A DNA stretch of 64,000 nt. Source: Brachypterus glaber (Eukaryota; Arthropoda; Insecta; Coleoptera; Kateretidae). Shown piece by piece: positions 33,922 through 45,723 of the stretch. A program made the translations under genes and the position numbers. The stretch is taken from the NCBI GenBank assembly GCA_958510825.1, contig OY294052.1, forward strand, positions 4,609,816 to 4,673,815. The letters run 5' to 3'. The stretch's first letter is position 1. Each line of letters opens with the position of its first letter. The notes beneath the pieces were generated by a model. That model saw only the letters and a list, made by a program, of their open reading frames with translations. It ran no database searches and had not been told where the DNA came from.

Positions 33922-34440
33922 GAAAATCTTTGACCATATTTTTTTCAAATTTCTCGCCGTTTTAGACCTCCTCAGTCAAAATCAGTAAAAAAATTTGCGT
34001 CCGTCTGTCTGTTTGTCTGTCTGTAAACTCGATCTTCATTTCTAAAAAAGATATCGACAAGCGGTTTTTTGCATATTGTTTCTTATCGTATTTCGAAGAG
34101 CTGATTAGATTTTCGGGGTAAACGATTGGTGGGTAAGAATGGGGTAAAACTCCCATTTTTAGGGTTTTTTGATTATAATTAAGTTAATTATTATTTTATT
34201 AATTTAGCACTTATATGAAAGATTTCATTTTTAATTGCTCAAAAAATGTTATAAACAATTTTTTCCTAAGATACATTCGAGATATTGGCGTTTAAAGCAG
34301 TAAAATGTTTTTTAGCATAACTCACTGATTTATAAACCGATTTCAAAAAATTATATTTCATATGAAAGCACTTTTTAATCCCTAAAAAAATGTTGTATAC
34401 AGTTTTTGCTATAATATAACGTTTTGAGAAATAGACTTTC
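33922..34440. repeat. Dispersed repeat E, copy 1
   Basis: Collinear with 48466-48880: AAATCTTTGACCA, TTTGCGTCCGTCTGTCTG, GATATCGAC, GCGGTTTTTTGCATATTGTT, GTTATAAACAA and so on. Non-coding. Confidence 0.65.
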
Positions 34441-34452
34441 AAACTTTAATAA

Positions 34453-35149
34453 CCCAGGTAGCAAAATAACATGACATTCACGTGAAAGTCACGTTAATAT
34501 GTGACATGTGATGTTAAGATTGTAGTCTCATTTAACAAGAATGTAGCATGGTGGGGATGTCCTAAGTCCGCCCCTAATAACATCACACAATGACATCCCG
34601 AAAATAACGTGTTTGTGACATCATAAATCCACATTCCTGTTATATCTAATATCTTATGGATGCCGTTACTGGTACTTTAATATTTAAATATTTTAGGATA
34701 TTAGCTTTTTCTAAATTAAAACCATTAAAAACGCTATAACCCTATAAAATAAATCGGATTTAAAATCAATCAGTAATTGAAACAATCACAGATTGAAACA
34801 GATAGATTCTAAATACGAAATTGCAGATTAAGCGGAGAATATATTCCTTTAATCCGTGTCCGTGGTCTTGAGAATCCTCTTGAGAGCCCCCTATCCATTG
34901 GAAATCGTATAATGTGTATACAATTTCCTTATAATAATTTACTCTATCAACATCATCTTATATCGATTTTTTTGCTGTGTGACATGTGATATATTCACAT
35001 TTCGCTAGGTTTGGACATGTCTCGCGTGTTACGTTGCAAATGTGATGTTAAATACATGTTATTTTTCAATATTATGTGATGATTTAGTTTAAAAATACAC
35101 CCAAAAGTGATGTTAATTTCTTGTAATATAACATCCCTTGCTACCTGGG
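34453..35149. mobile_element. Inverted-repeat element family D, copy 1
   Basis: CCCAGGTAGCAA at the left and TTGCTACCTGGG at the right are perfect 12-bp terminal inverted repeats. The interior has repeated GTGATGTTA / TAACATCAC words in both orientations. It is nearly identical to 44153-44923 over most of its length. No coding capacity, and no obvious target duplication at this copy. Confidence 0.82.
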
Positions 35150-35464
35150 AAATTATGCAACACGCAGGTGTATTAATGGTTGCCTATTCACACAAATTTA
35201 TATTTCCTAACGTTTCAAATTAGTGCCTAGTGTCAATGTTTTGACAAGGTGATTGCAACTTTTCAGCTGGTTACATTTTAATTTTTTCCCTTGAAATTCC
35301 CGAAATTTTGAAAATTGTCCTCCATGGATCGACGCGTATGCGGCCACGAGACAGTTGTTTGCTGGGTAAGAATGGGGGAAACTTTTAGACCGCACTGTAT
35401 TTTATAATAACCTTGTTATGCATAACAATATCCATGGACAAAGTAAAAAAAAATAAATTAGCTC

Positions 35465-35850
35465 AGCAAACACTGGTTGGTTGGCCGCCTGTTGGCCAAA
35501 CATTGGCGTTCCAGTGTTTCTCACATTGGATCAATGTTGGCAAACCCACATTGGGCCTACATTGGCCGCCCGAAAGAAAACGAATTTTTTTTCAATTTTC
35601 AAGTTGGAAATTTATCATTGGCTTTAGGTTGGCCAGCATACGTTGGTTCATAAGACTGCGGCTATGGATTGGCCAGAGTAAGATTTTACGATCGAAATTA
35701 TCGTTGGCTTTAAAGCGGCATTCGGGCGGCCAATGCAGGACCAATGCAGTTATACCAACATTGGACCGTCGTATGTGGCCTTAGGGCAGCTGATGTCTCC
35801 TCAGTATGTAGGCCCAATGTGATTTTGCCAACGAACCAATGTTTGATGGG
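35465..35850. mobile_element. TTGG/CCAA-rich inverted-repeat element
   Basis: CAAACACTGGTTGGTTGGC at the left mirrors GCCAACGAACCAATGTTTG at the right. The interior carries more than ten TTGGCC, ATTGG or CCAATG words facing both ways, which resembles dense subterminal transposase sites. Confidence 0.55.
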
Positions 35851-35885
35851 AAATTATTTAATACGATTAAGGACCCTCGAACGGC

Positions 35886-35960
35886 CTCGTAAGGACCATA
35901 TATGGTCCTTCTCGTAAGGACCATATATGGTCCTTCTCGTAAGGACCATATATGGTCCTT
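35886..35960. repeat. 25-bp tandem repeat x3 with palindromic core
   Basis: Three perfect units start at 35886, 35911 and 35936. Each is CTCGT plus the perfect palindrome AAGGACCATATATGGTCCTT. Confidence 0.95.
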
Positions 35961-36413
35961 ATTATAATATCGTTCTTCAGAATTGAAAAAAAAACGGCCC
36001 TACGACTATCATACTTGTAAAATAAAAATTTGCAATTTTTGCCCATCCTACTCTACCAGGGGCGTTCCGTTGCATTTCCTTGATAGAGTTTCCGTACTAG
36101 GCACGGAGCCCTAAATAAGGATGTGGGTTAACTTAAAAGTTATAAGGACTGTTGCACACCGTGCGAGGCACATTCGATAAAGTCGATCCTTATAGCACAA
36201 ACCTAGATATAGCTCAATGTAGTGCAGCAATAAATTTTCAATGAACGGCAAGTAAATTATTTTATATTGATTTTTTAATCTGTTCCAAAAATAGTCTGGC
36301 TAGATTTATTGTTAGATTCTTTTTGTTAAATAAATTACTGGTTAGTACAGTACAGTTAGAACAGTTAGTAACTAACCAGTACACCCGTTATTAAAACGTA
36401 TGTAATATAATGT

Positions 36414-36549
36414 TACCCTATTGAAAATGACGGGTGTGCGCGGGTATAAATGTTGCATAGACCGGACTTGAGCGGGTGAATTTCATCCGCTCAAGTCCGG
36501 TTTATGCACCATTTATACCCGCCCAGACCCGTCATTTTCAGCAGGGTAT
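36414..36549. repeat. Near-perfect ~135-bp hairpin
   Basis: The arms pair GAAAATGACGGGT with ACCCGTCATTTTC, CGGGTATAAATG with CATTTATACCCG, and ACCGGACTTGAGCGG with CCGCTCAAGTCCGGT. There is almost no loop (around GTGAATTTCATC). Confidence 0.85.
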
Positions 36550-36984
36550 ACTTACCGCGGTACCAATAGGTGGGTACTAAAAAAAATTGCTGTATAAGGG
36601 TTTTTAAGGTTGCTGAAATTGAATCTGATAATACATTTTTTTTATGTCTAAATATTTTTAAATGTTTTCAGTATTTTTGTCAAAATTGGTATATAGGGGT
36701 TTTTGGGGTTGACGAAACTAAATCTGATAACAATGTTTTCTAATTCCACCCCTTGAGGGGCGGGGGTAGTTTTCGTGAAAATTGGTATATTGGGTTTTTA
36801 AGGTTGCTGAAAGTGAACCTGATAAAAAAAAACATTTCACGTGCGGAGGTAAAAAATGGGAAAGTTTTTTACTGGGCAGTGTATTTAACATTGGGGTAGT
36901 ATTAGGGGACAAAGGAGCGAGTCTGTGCAAATCTGCACAGACTGAATTTTTGCGAATTAACTTTATACTTTTTCAAGAACGCCG

Positions 36985-37218
36985 TTAACACGTTGACTGC
37001 CGACGCACAGTGGTGTAGAATGTAGCGGTCGCGTTCAAAATTAATTTCCCGCTTTATTAGTAGAGATAGGAAACTGAATTTAATTTTATTTTGTAGAGGA
37101 ATGAATAAGCTTTAAAACTATGTATTGAAAATTTATTTTCCTTAATAGCTTCGCTGCTGGTTGTAATTTGTATCAACATATGACGCCACGTATGCTTCAT
37201 CGGCAGCGAACGTGTTAA
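36985..37218. mobile_element. 234-bp TTAA-bordered MITE, piggyBac-like
   Basis: TTAACACGTTGACTGCCGAC at the left and TCATCGGCAGCGAACGTGTT followed by AA at the right are inverted ends that include the TTAA target. The right end recurs at 61-98. Confidence 0.6.
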
Positions 37219-37385
37219 AATAAAGTCTAAAAATTTGGACCAGAGATTTTCTACGTGGGAGTAAAATACCTTTGGTCCAAATTTCAAGTTTTTTTTTTGT
37301 AGCAAAATGAACGATATTTTTTCGATATGTTCAGTACTTAATAAGTTAATAGATATAACTAGTTTATAAACTAGTTATAGTTAAA

Positions 37386-40300
37386 ATGCAAAGGAATTTG
37401 CCTGGGAAACGTAAAGATATGTCAGTGATAAGTCAAAATAGTTCTAAAAGATGTCAGTCTTGTCAAAATATGGAGGTACAAACTAAACATGGAGCATCAA
37501 ATCCACTAGCTTTAAAACCAGAGCCCAAAACAAACATCCACTTCAAAAGCAATAATTTAAGCTCACAAACAAAACCATTAGAAACAAATACAAACAAATT
37601 AAAGATAGATTTTGCTCCAAGTGCAGTAAAAATCATAAATAGCCCTCAACTGAAAAATGAAACACAAAATCTGGTCATAAAAAATGCAAAACCTGAAAAA
37701 AGTAAATCTCCATCTCTACGACCGCAGTCTGCTCGAAAAACTAGGCAGGAAAATTCAAATGAAAAAATAAAAGGTAAGTTTTTGAAAACCAGAAAATTTA
37801 AGCCGATTTTATAATTGCTTTGTGAGTTATTATAAGAAACAAAAAATAGTAATTTCAAAAAAATAATAGTAAGATATTTTAGAAGTCTGAATCAAAATGT
37901 CTGGTAAAGGTGTCAGTGTTGTAGTTTGTAATTTAATATTCGTTAGTCTTATTGATTTCTGTTTCTTTTCTATTTATACCTGTATGCAGTTAAAATCTGA
38001 AAGAAAACTTTAAAAAATCCCTTAAAAAATATAATAAAAACTATTAGGGGAAAAGGGCTTCAAATGGAAAAAGTCCTTGCTCTTTAAGAAGGATTATTAT
38101 ATCATACTTTTGTCCTAACTTCTAGAACTCCTTAGGTCTCTCAAAGTATTATTACTTATATTTTAGATCGATCTTCAAAAGTATCCATAATAACACCAAT
38201 GGACGCAATAAGTAACGACTCCACTGATTTAACAAAAGACGAAGGCCAAGAAAATTACCCGGAAATTAAAAAAATTATCGCTGCTTGCACTGAAAGAATA
38301 AACTCGCCTCAAAATCGCTCAAAATCAGAAGAAAAACCCATTTCCAAAGTACCAGCTTCAGCTAAAAATGCTATAGTTTCCCCAGAAATACAGCAAACCA
38401 TAGATAGTTTGACTAAACGATCAAGCAGCTGCGTGGAATCAAAACATAAAATAACAATAACATCTGAGAGATTGGCTCAGCTTAGAAAAATGGTGGATAC
38501 TGCAGTCAGGGAACATAAAGTTTTCAGCTGCAAAGGTAAAACTTTCAAAAAGTGGAAGATGCATTATTCTTAACTTTATTTTTCTAACTCTGTTCTGGAC
38601 CTTTCTTAAAAATATTTCCCATTCGCAGCTGCTATGATACAACCTATTACATATTAGCATATGAGATAATTATTTTTGCAAATGGTCAAGAATAGCACTG
38701 CTACATATATTCTTTTGATTATTTTTTCAAAGTAGAACTTTTAAGTTATAACATTGTGGTCAAAAGCATACACGAGCGGTTTTGCAAAAAATAGATACAC
38801 ACATTGCCTAAATTCTTGTCCCCCCACCCCCCATTTAATTTAAAACGTCACAAAATGTGAGAAACAAAGATGTTAATAACCAGTATGCCCTAGTCTGTTT
38901 TCAACAAAAACATTAACACGCCTGTGCGTGCCAATTATTAGTTTTTTTTTAGTTTATTTATTAGTTTATTTATTTGAAGTTATTACAGAGTCGTGGGGAG
39001 CCCTAAATAAGCTCTAGGCTTGTGGTAGGGGTCTCCAATAAAAAGACTTTCTGCGATATGTTGTGCCATTCTCCTTGAGCAGCAGCAGTTAGCTCCTGAC
39101 GGGTAATCGGGGGTTATCTCCCTTCAAAATGGCCCACACGTTCTCACAAGGATTCATGTCTGGTGAGTTTGCTGGCCAGTTCATTCTTTGAGCATTCCTT
39201 TATTGAAGCATTCAAATAAAATGAAGAATTGGACCCACATATTTCTTAGAATAATTTTTGTTTACGTTTTAAACTAATTGGGGGGCCAAGAATTTTGGCA
39301 ATGTGTTTTTCTATGAGAGTCACAATAATCTGATTAATATATTTGTAGGTGGTTGGACAGTGGTCCGCCGTGGTTTGCTCCAAAGGGGTTATATCGAAAA
39401 AATCGAACCAAATAAAAAAACAAGCCTCAATCCAGGTAAAGACGACGAAATAACAAGCAATCTCCCGGCAAAACAGGACTGGGAAAGTAACGCAGCTTAC
39501 GTGGAAAAGTGCGAAAAAACAGTCATGTCCAGGATGCTTCAACATTGCGAAGTGGACTTCTACTGGAGTATGAGGAAGGAACCTAGTGATTTACAACAAA
39601 GGGCCCATACTTATACTTTGATAAATCGCTTCAGCAGATCACTGTTTTCTTCAAAAGAAGGACTTGCGCTTCTTTTGTCCCAATCGTACTGGTACACGGA
39701 ACCCGGGGTTGCAAGCATAAATTTTCCAAGATGTTACGTTTTGGGTATGAAAATACTATGTTTTAATCCTGGCGAGAGAGTAACGTTTTTTCAGGCCGAA
39801 AGAAGAAATAGCCACGCGAGACGGAGGCGAGCCTGGCAACTTCTTGTGGTCTGGAAAACAACTTTATTTTCATCCTACATATGTCATTTTCATATTATAT
39901 TTGGTTCATAAAATAACTCTTCAATTTTGTTGTAGGCTTCCCAGATCATTTCAACTTGTTTGTAGACGATTTTCGCATGACAGCGTGCATTGGCATTTTG
40001 AAATGGTTCGTAAATAAATTTAATCCTAAAGATAAATATAGCGTCCAGTCTTCAGAAGGAAACGTGCAGTTTAGCGTTCTTCAGTTCGCTATAGACCGCT
40101 GTAAGGAACACATAGACAGCCAAAAACATCTCGATATTGATAAAGATGTTTTAAAAATATACGATCACGAATGGGACGAGTTTCTGAAATATTACTATGC
40201 TCTATTGCATGAAAATGGAATGTTTATGTTTAGCAAAGATAATTATTTAATCACTTACTACGAGAAAATCCAAAGTGTTCTATCCGAATTGCAGAAATAC

Positions 40301-43300
40301 TGGCCAGAGTACCATATAGACGGCATGAAAAATATCTGGATAGTTAAGCCTGGGAACAAATGCCGAGGAAGGGGAATCCAACTGATCAAAAATCTGGAAG
40401 ACGTTGAAAAACTTATGAACCTAAAACTCAAATACGTCGTGCAAAAGTATATTGGTAAGAGGTAAAATATAAATTAATTATAACTTAAAAAAATCTTAAG
40501 ATGATTTCAGAAAAGCCGTTCATTATTTACGATACCAAGTTTGATATTCGACAGTGGTTTATGGTTACAACTGTCCAGCCTTTGACTATTTGGATGTATA
40601 GGTATTATTTGACAAAACAATATTAATATTGTTACGTAATCCGGGTTTACTAAAAACTTAGTGTGCAAAACTTAACACTACTTATTTAACTATAACACTA
40701 CTTTACAATACTTAGCACTTAAGAACACTTTTCACTACTTTCCGGACACTTGTACTTGACTGACTTACTGACTGACTTTTCATTGAATACTGAATGAATC
40801 AACCACTGACTGACACAGCGTGCGGCGCTTGCTTATTTATATGAACAGCATGGAACCTTTTAAAGCCTTCGCGCCGCTGGGTAGTTCTAGAACCTTCGCC
40901 CAAAACGCTGTTCCAGAGCCTTCGCAAAGCCTTTGTTCTTCGCTTATTGCTTCGCCAAACTGTAGGTCACTGTTCGACATTTATAATTTCGTAACAATAT
41001 ACATTTCTTTGCTTTATCTATTACACAGACAAAAAATAACTTCAATTACTCTTAATCAGACTATGTATTTCTTAAGTAATGCGCTGAAAACGAATTTGAC
41101 AATTTTGTTACAAAAACTGCAAAAAAGAATACTGGATGAGCTAGCTAGAGATTATATCCAAATTTCAGCCAAATCTAACGCAAATCACTTTTCTATGAGA
41201 CCAGTGTTGTGTGCGTGGAAACTTTTGATCAGAATTTTGAGAACTAGAACATATCCAGAATTCAGCCAAATCTGACAAAAACTACTTTTCCATAAGAAGG
41301 GAGCGAGGTCCTTTAAGGGTCAGTAAGCTTTTACATTGTCAAATTCGTGTGTGTCAAAGCCCACAAAAATATGTAAGAAAAATATACTGGTTAAGAGTAA
41401 TTGACGTTTTTTTGTGGGACTGTGTTATCATCACATATCTATTAGGCAAAAATTAAATTTTTAGGGAAAGCTACCTGAGATTTAGCAGTCAAATCTTCAG
41501 CCTGGAAAATTTCCATGAATCTCTGCATCTAACAAACCACGCGGTCCAGTGTAAATATCCAAACGTACAACAGAGGAACAAAAATTTGCCCGATGATAAC
41601 ATGTGGGATTGCCATACGTTTAAAACATACCTGAAACAGCTTGGATGCATGGAAAAATGGGACCAAATCGTATACCCTGGTAAATATCCAAAATAACACC
41701 CATACATTAACTCCGTTTTGGATTAAAAAAATTAAAGTAAACTGCAGTTAAAGTCCACCGAAAAATTTACGCCATTTCAAATCCAAATATTTCGAAAACC
41801 ACTAAATAGATTTAAATTATTATTATTATACTTTTCGTAGTCTCAGGACTAGAAGAACTTTCACACCGTTCGAATATTCTGTTAAGATCGAGGTCGAGTA
41901 CATTTTGCAGGTTTGCAGAGGGTATTCATATATTCTGGGGACATTTGCCATTGACAGGATGATATCAAAAAGGTCAGCAATAAAAATGATAAATAGAAGC
42001 GGTCCTAAAACAGATCCTTGAGGGAGGCTTTTATATAATGGTGGGAATAAACTGATTGGATGAATAGATTTTCACCCAATTCATATAAACAACTTTGGTA
42101 TTTTTCGAAATATTTGGGTTTGCATGGGTGGACAACTTCAAATGAGTTTATTGTATAATATTATTAATATATGAAATATTAAAGATATTACTATTACTAA
42201 GCCATAAATAACATAATTGGAAACTACATGCATTTTAAAATACTCCTCACAGAAACTGTATGAATATTTAGACGGTAGGCAATGAGGGGTTAATAAAGAA
42301 AATTCAAAATAAAATTTCGGAACGTACTGGGAGATAGGGGAGATCTAAGAGGCCGTTGGCCGATAATTTCTTCTTTTTAGGCATGAGGGAAAGTATCATT
42401 TGCGCTATGTTATCCAGTCAAGACACCATGGACAGAAGACAAAACACTTACGAAATCTATGGCGCCGATTTTATGATATCAGAAGACTGTAAGCCTTGGT
42501 TGATTGAAATTAACTGTAGTCCTGATCTGTCATTTTCCACAACAGTTACAAGCAGAATGTGCGCAAAATGTATGGAGGATATTTTAAAAGGTACAGTGGT
42601 CAACATGGAACGTGCTAAATATAAGATATTTAGAACGTGCGACTACGCAGAAATAAGTTATATTTTAATTTTAAGCGGTAATTCTACATTAAAAAATATG
42701 AAAAAAAGTTCCTATGAAGGTTGGTCCGGAAATGAGCCCCAAGGGAGCTACGATCCTCCTAAGGGTACATCTGAAAACTAGTTTTTATTTAATATCTCTG
42801 GAACCCTACGAACCACAATAACAAATTATTGCACAAGCATTAACCTTGATAGAGGCTATTCTTTTATGTTATTTTTATTTGGTAATTTTAACCAGGGACT
42901 TGCAAAATGGGTGGGGGGGGCGATGTTACTTTTTTGCCCCAAACTTTTTTATATTTTAGATTTTTTGACATTTTCTCAATAAAATATGATTCTTTAGTTA
43001 AAAATACTTCAAAAATGTACTCTTTATGTAATGCCGTAGGTCCAACCGTTCCCGATAAATTTGCAGTTAAAGAGAAAATTTCACGGTCTGAGCATCAAAA
43101 ATAAGAACTAAAAATGCACCAATAAAAATTTTAATCCTGCATGGTGATTCTACATTAAACACTTTGAAAAAAACTCGGATACATCTAGGTTCGAAGATCA
43201 GTTTTAAAAGTAGTAGTAGTCTCTTAACAGCGATTTGTTGATATTTGTGTACGGCAACTTTTTTTCATAGTTTTTAAAGTAGAATCACCCTTTAAAATTT

Positions 43301-44076
43301 TCGCACTTATTTCACATAAATGACCGTATTATTTTAAAAAAGTTTTTTTTTGTATAATAGTTGAAAAAAAAAATCTATTTTTTTCAGTTGTGATAGACAA
43401 ACGTAAGGATCCAAAAGCCGACACAGGTTTATTTGACCTGGTGTATAAACAAAACATGCCCAGAGCTCCACCATATCTGGGAATGAACTTATCTGTCCGC
43501 GGAAGAAAACTATTTCGACACAGATACAAAAATAAAGAAGAAAAGAAGGAGAAAAAATATCAGCTGATTGACATGAAACGAAAAGAACTATTGAAAAATG
43601 AATTCGTGACTGACAACGATATAATTAAGACCTTTCCGGCAATCAGTCCACCTAGTGATCTGTACAAAGGACCTATGATCCAGGATTTAATCGAAGAATT
43701 GCACAAATCCTTCAACGCTGATGATGGCAGTGGAGTAGACTTTGTTCCAGCATTGAAAGTACAAACTCCAGTCAAAAAGAAGTACAATGAGAACCTGAGG
43801 ACAGAAAGGGTACAGCCAAAGAAGGAGCGTATTTCTAATTTACGCAAAACTAATAAAAATTATTCTTTCTGCAGAAATCAAAACGCAAAAGAAAATAAAC
43901 TGCAGTCCAGAAAATCGAACTTCTACGAACATTTTCGACAATGGTCCTTGAAAAATAAATTGCCTAGTGACTACATGCAAAACGATTGGGAAAAGGAAAC
44001 TTTTAGTATTTTAAAGGGCAAAAATGTGTTCATTGATGGTAATTATATTAATAAAAATTATATAAAAAATGACTAA
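37386..44076 (+). CDS. TTLL3-type tubulin glycylase, paralogue 1 (8 exons, 958 aa)
   Basis: Exons 37386-37773, 38167-38535, 39349-39744, 39936-40454, 40511-40601, 41465-41679, 42381-42590 and 43388-44076 join in frame with GT/AG introns. Residues 1-252 are Ser/Lys/Asn-rich and probably disordered. The tubulin tyrosine ligase-like ATP-grasp region runs from about 253 ([18 protein letters not shown]) to about 760. It has IWIVKPG with Lys522, the RGRGI loop (528-532), FDIRQW (about 568), LTNHAVQ, YGADFM and EIN (702-704, metal/ATP). The block TTVTSRMC ... VVIDKR ... [10 protein letters not shown] is characteristic of TTLL3/TTLL8 glycylases, which add glycine side chains to tubulin in cilia and flagella. 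All expected motifs are present, so it is probably active. Whether it corresponds to fly TTLL3A or TTLL3B cannot be told. Introns are loaded with transposon debris. The first exons are weaker because the N-terminus is not conserved. Confidence 0.9.
38797..39305. pseudogene. Rearranged Tc1/mariner remnants in intron 2 of the first TTLL3-like gene
   Basis: 38847-38930 parallels 780-860 in the same direction. On the minus strand, about 39060-39195 reads [20 protein letters not shown], a Tc1 transposase C-terminal block with the last catalytic region, followed by stops. 39210-39300 matches the inverse of 595-690. Two pieces of the same family therefore face each other. Confidence 0.7.
40630..40996 (-). 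repeat. Solo LTR (367 bp) in intron 5 of the first TTLL3-like gene
   Basis: It starts TGTTACGTAATC and ends TTTCGTAACA, so TGTTACG/CGTAACA are inverted ends. ATAT on both sides (40626-40629 and 40997-41000) is a 4-bp target duplication. The inverse strand has a TATA-like ATATAAATA and is collinear with 25320-25560. No internal retrovirus-like region remains, as expected after LTR-LTR recombination. Confidence 0.85.
41021..41427. mobile_element. Palindromic foldback-family element in the same intron
   Basis: TTACACAGACAAAAAATAAC and TCAATTACTCTTAATCAGAC mirror ACTGGTTAAGAGTAATTGAC and TTTTTGTGGGACTGTGTTA. Its left arm matches 5901-5950. It lies 24 bp from the solo LTR. Confidence 0.65.
41870..42036 (-). 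pseudogene. Non-LTR reverse transcriptase fragment in intron 6
   Basis: The minus strand reads [20 protein letters not shown], the PQGSVLGP motif of LINE reverse transcriptases (domain 4), and then loses similarity. It opposes the gene's direction and is only ~55 codons. Confidence 0.8.
42892..43090 (+). repeat. Dispersed repeat in intron 7, partner of 20650-20835
   Basis: ACCAGGGACTTGCAAAA, CAAACTTTTTT, ATGATTCTTTAG, GTACTCTTTATGTAAT and CCGTT follow the same order as at 20650-20835. Confidence 0.5.
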
Positions 44077-44121
44077 ATTCTTTAAATATAAAATTCGTTT
44101 AAAATGTTAAAAATCTTTAAA

Positions 44122-44152
44122 TACATAAGAAACATAGAAAAATTATCCTATA
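44122..44152. repeat. 31-bp direct repeat, left (putative target duplication)
   Basis: Positions 44122-44152 and 44924-44954 are identical over 31 bases (start TACATAAGAAACATAG, end TTATCCTATA) and directly abut the two ends of element D copy 2. Confidence 0.9.
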
Positions 44153-44923
44153 CCCAGGTAGCAAAATAACATGAAATTCACGTGAAAGTCACGTTAATAT
44201 GTGACATGTGATGTTAAGATTGTAGTCTCATTTAACAAGAATGTAGCATGGTGGGGATGTCCTAAGTCCGCCCCTAATAACATCACACAATGACATCCCG
44301 AAAATAACGTGTTTGTGACATCATAAATCCACATTCCTGTTATATCTAATATTTTATGGATGCCGTTACTGGTACTTTAATATTTAAATAATATTTTAGG
44401 ACATTAGCTTTTTCTAAATTAAAACCATTAAAAACGCTATAACCCTATAAAAAAATCGGATTTAAAATCAATCAGTAATTGAAACAATCACAGATTGAAA
44501 CAGATAGATTCTAAATACGAAATTGCAGATTAAGCGGAGAATATAATCCGTGTCCGTGGTCTTGAGCAGCCCGGCAGAGCCCCCTATCCATTGGAAATCG
44601 TATAATGTGTATACAATTTCCTTATAATAATTTACTCTATCAACATCATCTTATATCGATTTTTTTGCTTCGAACGTCGGTGAGAAGCAAAATAACATGA
44701 CATTCACGTGAAAGCCACGTTAATATGTGACATGCTATATATTCACAGCGTTGCTAAATATTTGTTATTAAATAACATGGTTGTCACGTCACACGTGTAA
44801 CGTTGCAAATGTGATGTTAAATACATGTTATTTTTCAATATTATGTGATGTTATGATTTAGTTTAAAAATACACCCAAAAGTGATGTTAATTTCTTGTAA
44901 TATAACATCCCTTGCTACCTGGG
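44153..44923. mobile_element. Inverted-repeat element family D, copy 2
   Basis: CCCAGGTAGCAA to TTGCTACCTGGG, 771 bp. It is collinear with 34453-35149 but has an extra internal segment (about 44675-44760) that partly duplicates its own left end (CATTCACGTGAAAG). It lies 76 bp past the stop codon of the first TTLL3-like gene, so it is probably in or next to the 3' UTR. Non-coding. Confidence 0.85.
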
Positions 44924-44952
44924 TACATAAGAAACATAGAAAAATTATCCTA

Positions 44953-45038
44953 TATACTGCCTTCCTAAGCTGAAAGGTCCTATCTGTGTATGTTAAACCT
45001 ATGTAGATAGGACCTTTCAGCTTAGAACGGCAGTATAA
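44953..45038. repeat. Hairpin with a perfect 21-bp inner stem
   Basis: CTAAGCTGAAAGGTCCTATCT is followed, after a ~19-nt loop, by its exact inverse, and outside it ACTGCC pairs with GGCAGT. There is no T-run, so it is not a typical terminator. A small MITE is likely. Confidence 0.75.
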
Positions 45039-45723
45039 TTCACATGTGCGCAGGCACCTATCATTATTTTTTAATTTTTCCAAACTAAAATTCTTTTTCT
45101 TCTTAACTTTTCTCAAAGAAAAAACTTTATTATTGATAATTTAAATATTAACAAATAAAGTTCATAATTAGTTTTACTGTAATTTTTTTTACTAAAAAAA
45201 TTGCATTCCAGAATCATATTTTGTATCATAAAAATTTTATTAAATAAAATTTATTTTTTGGTTAACTAATTTTAGTTTTTAGGTGCTTTAAGGATTTTTA
45301 GCAGGATAATAAATGCTTTAAAAATGTTTTCCACTATACTGCCATTTAAACTGCCCGCAACTTTACAATAAATTTTAATATTTACAATAAATTTTTAATT
45401 TTAATAATAATAAAAGTGTACCGGGTGATCCAAAGTTCCCGACCCAATCAGTTTCCTCCGAAACGGTAAAAGTTATCGACAAAATTTTTTTGGGTTTTTC
45501 GATGAGGTCACCAAAGCTACAAATTAAGGTGAATTGAAGGTTTTCAATTTAGTGAATGATGGGCGTATAGTGGCAAGTATAGGAAAACTAACTTAAATCG
45601 AATAATATTTTAATTTTATATATTTATGACACAAAGTCTTTAATATACAAACAAGCGTTAAGAAGTTATTTTCTAAACAATATTTTTCACCTTAAGTGAA
45701 GTTATTTTAAACGAAAAAACATG

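Noticed and set aside
35886..35960. CRISPR-like array of short repeats
   Set aside because: Units are directly contiguous with no unique spacers and the genome is eukaryotic. It is a minisatellite.
44953..45038. Transcription terminator hairpin
   Set aside because: This is a eukaryotic context with no T-run. The structure is better explained as a small palindromic repeat.
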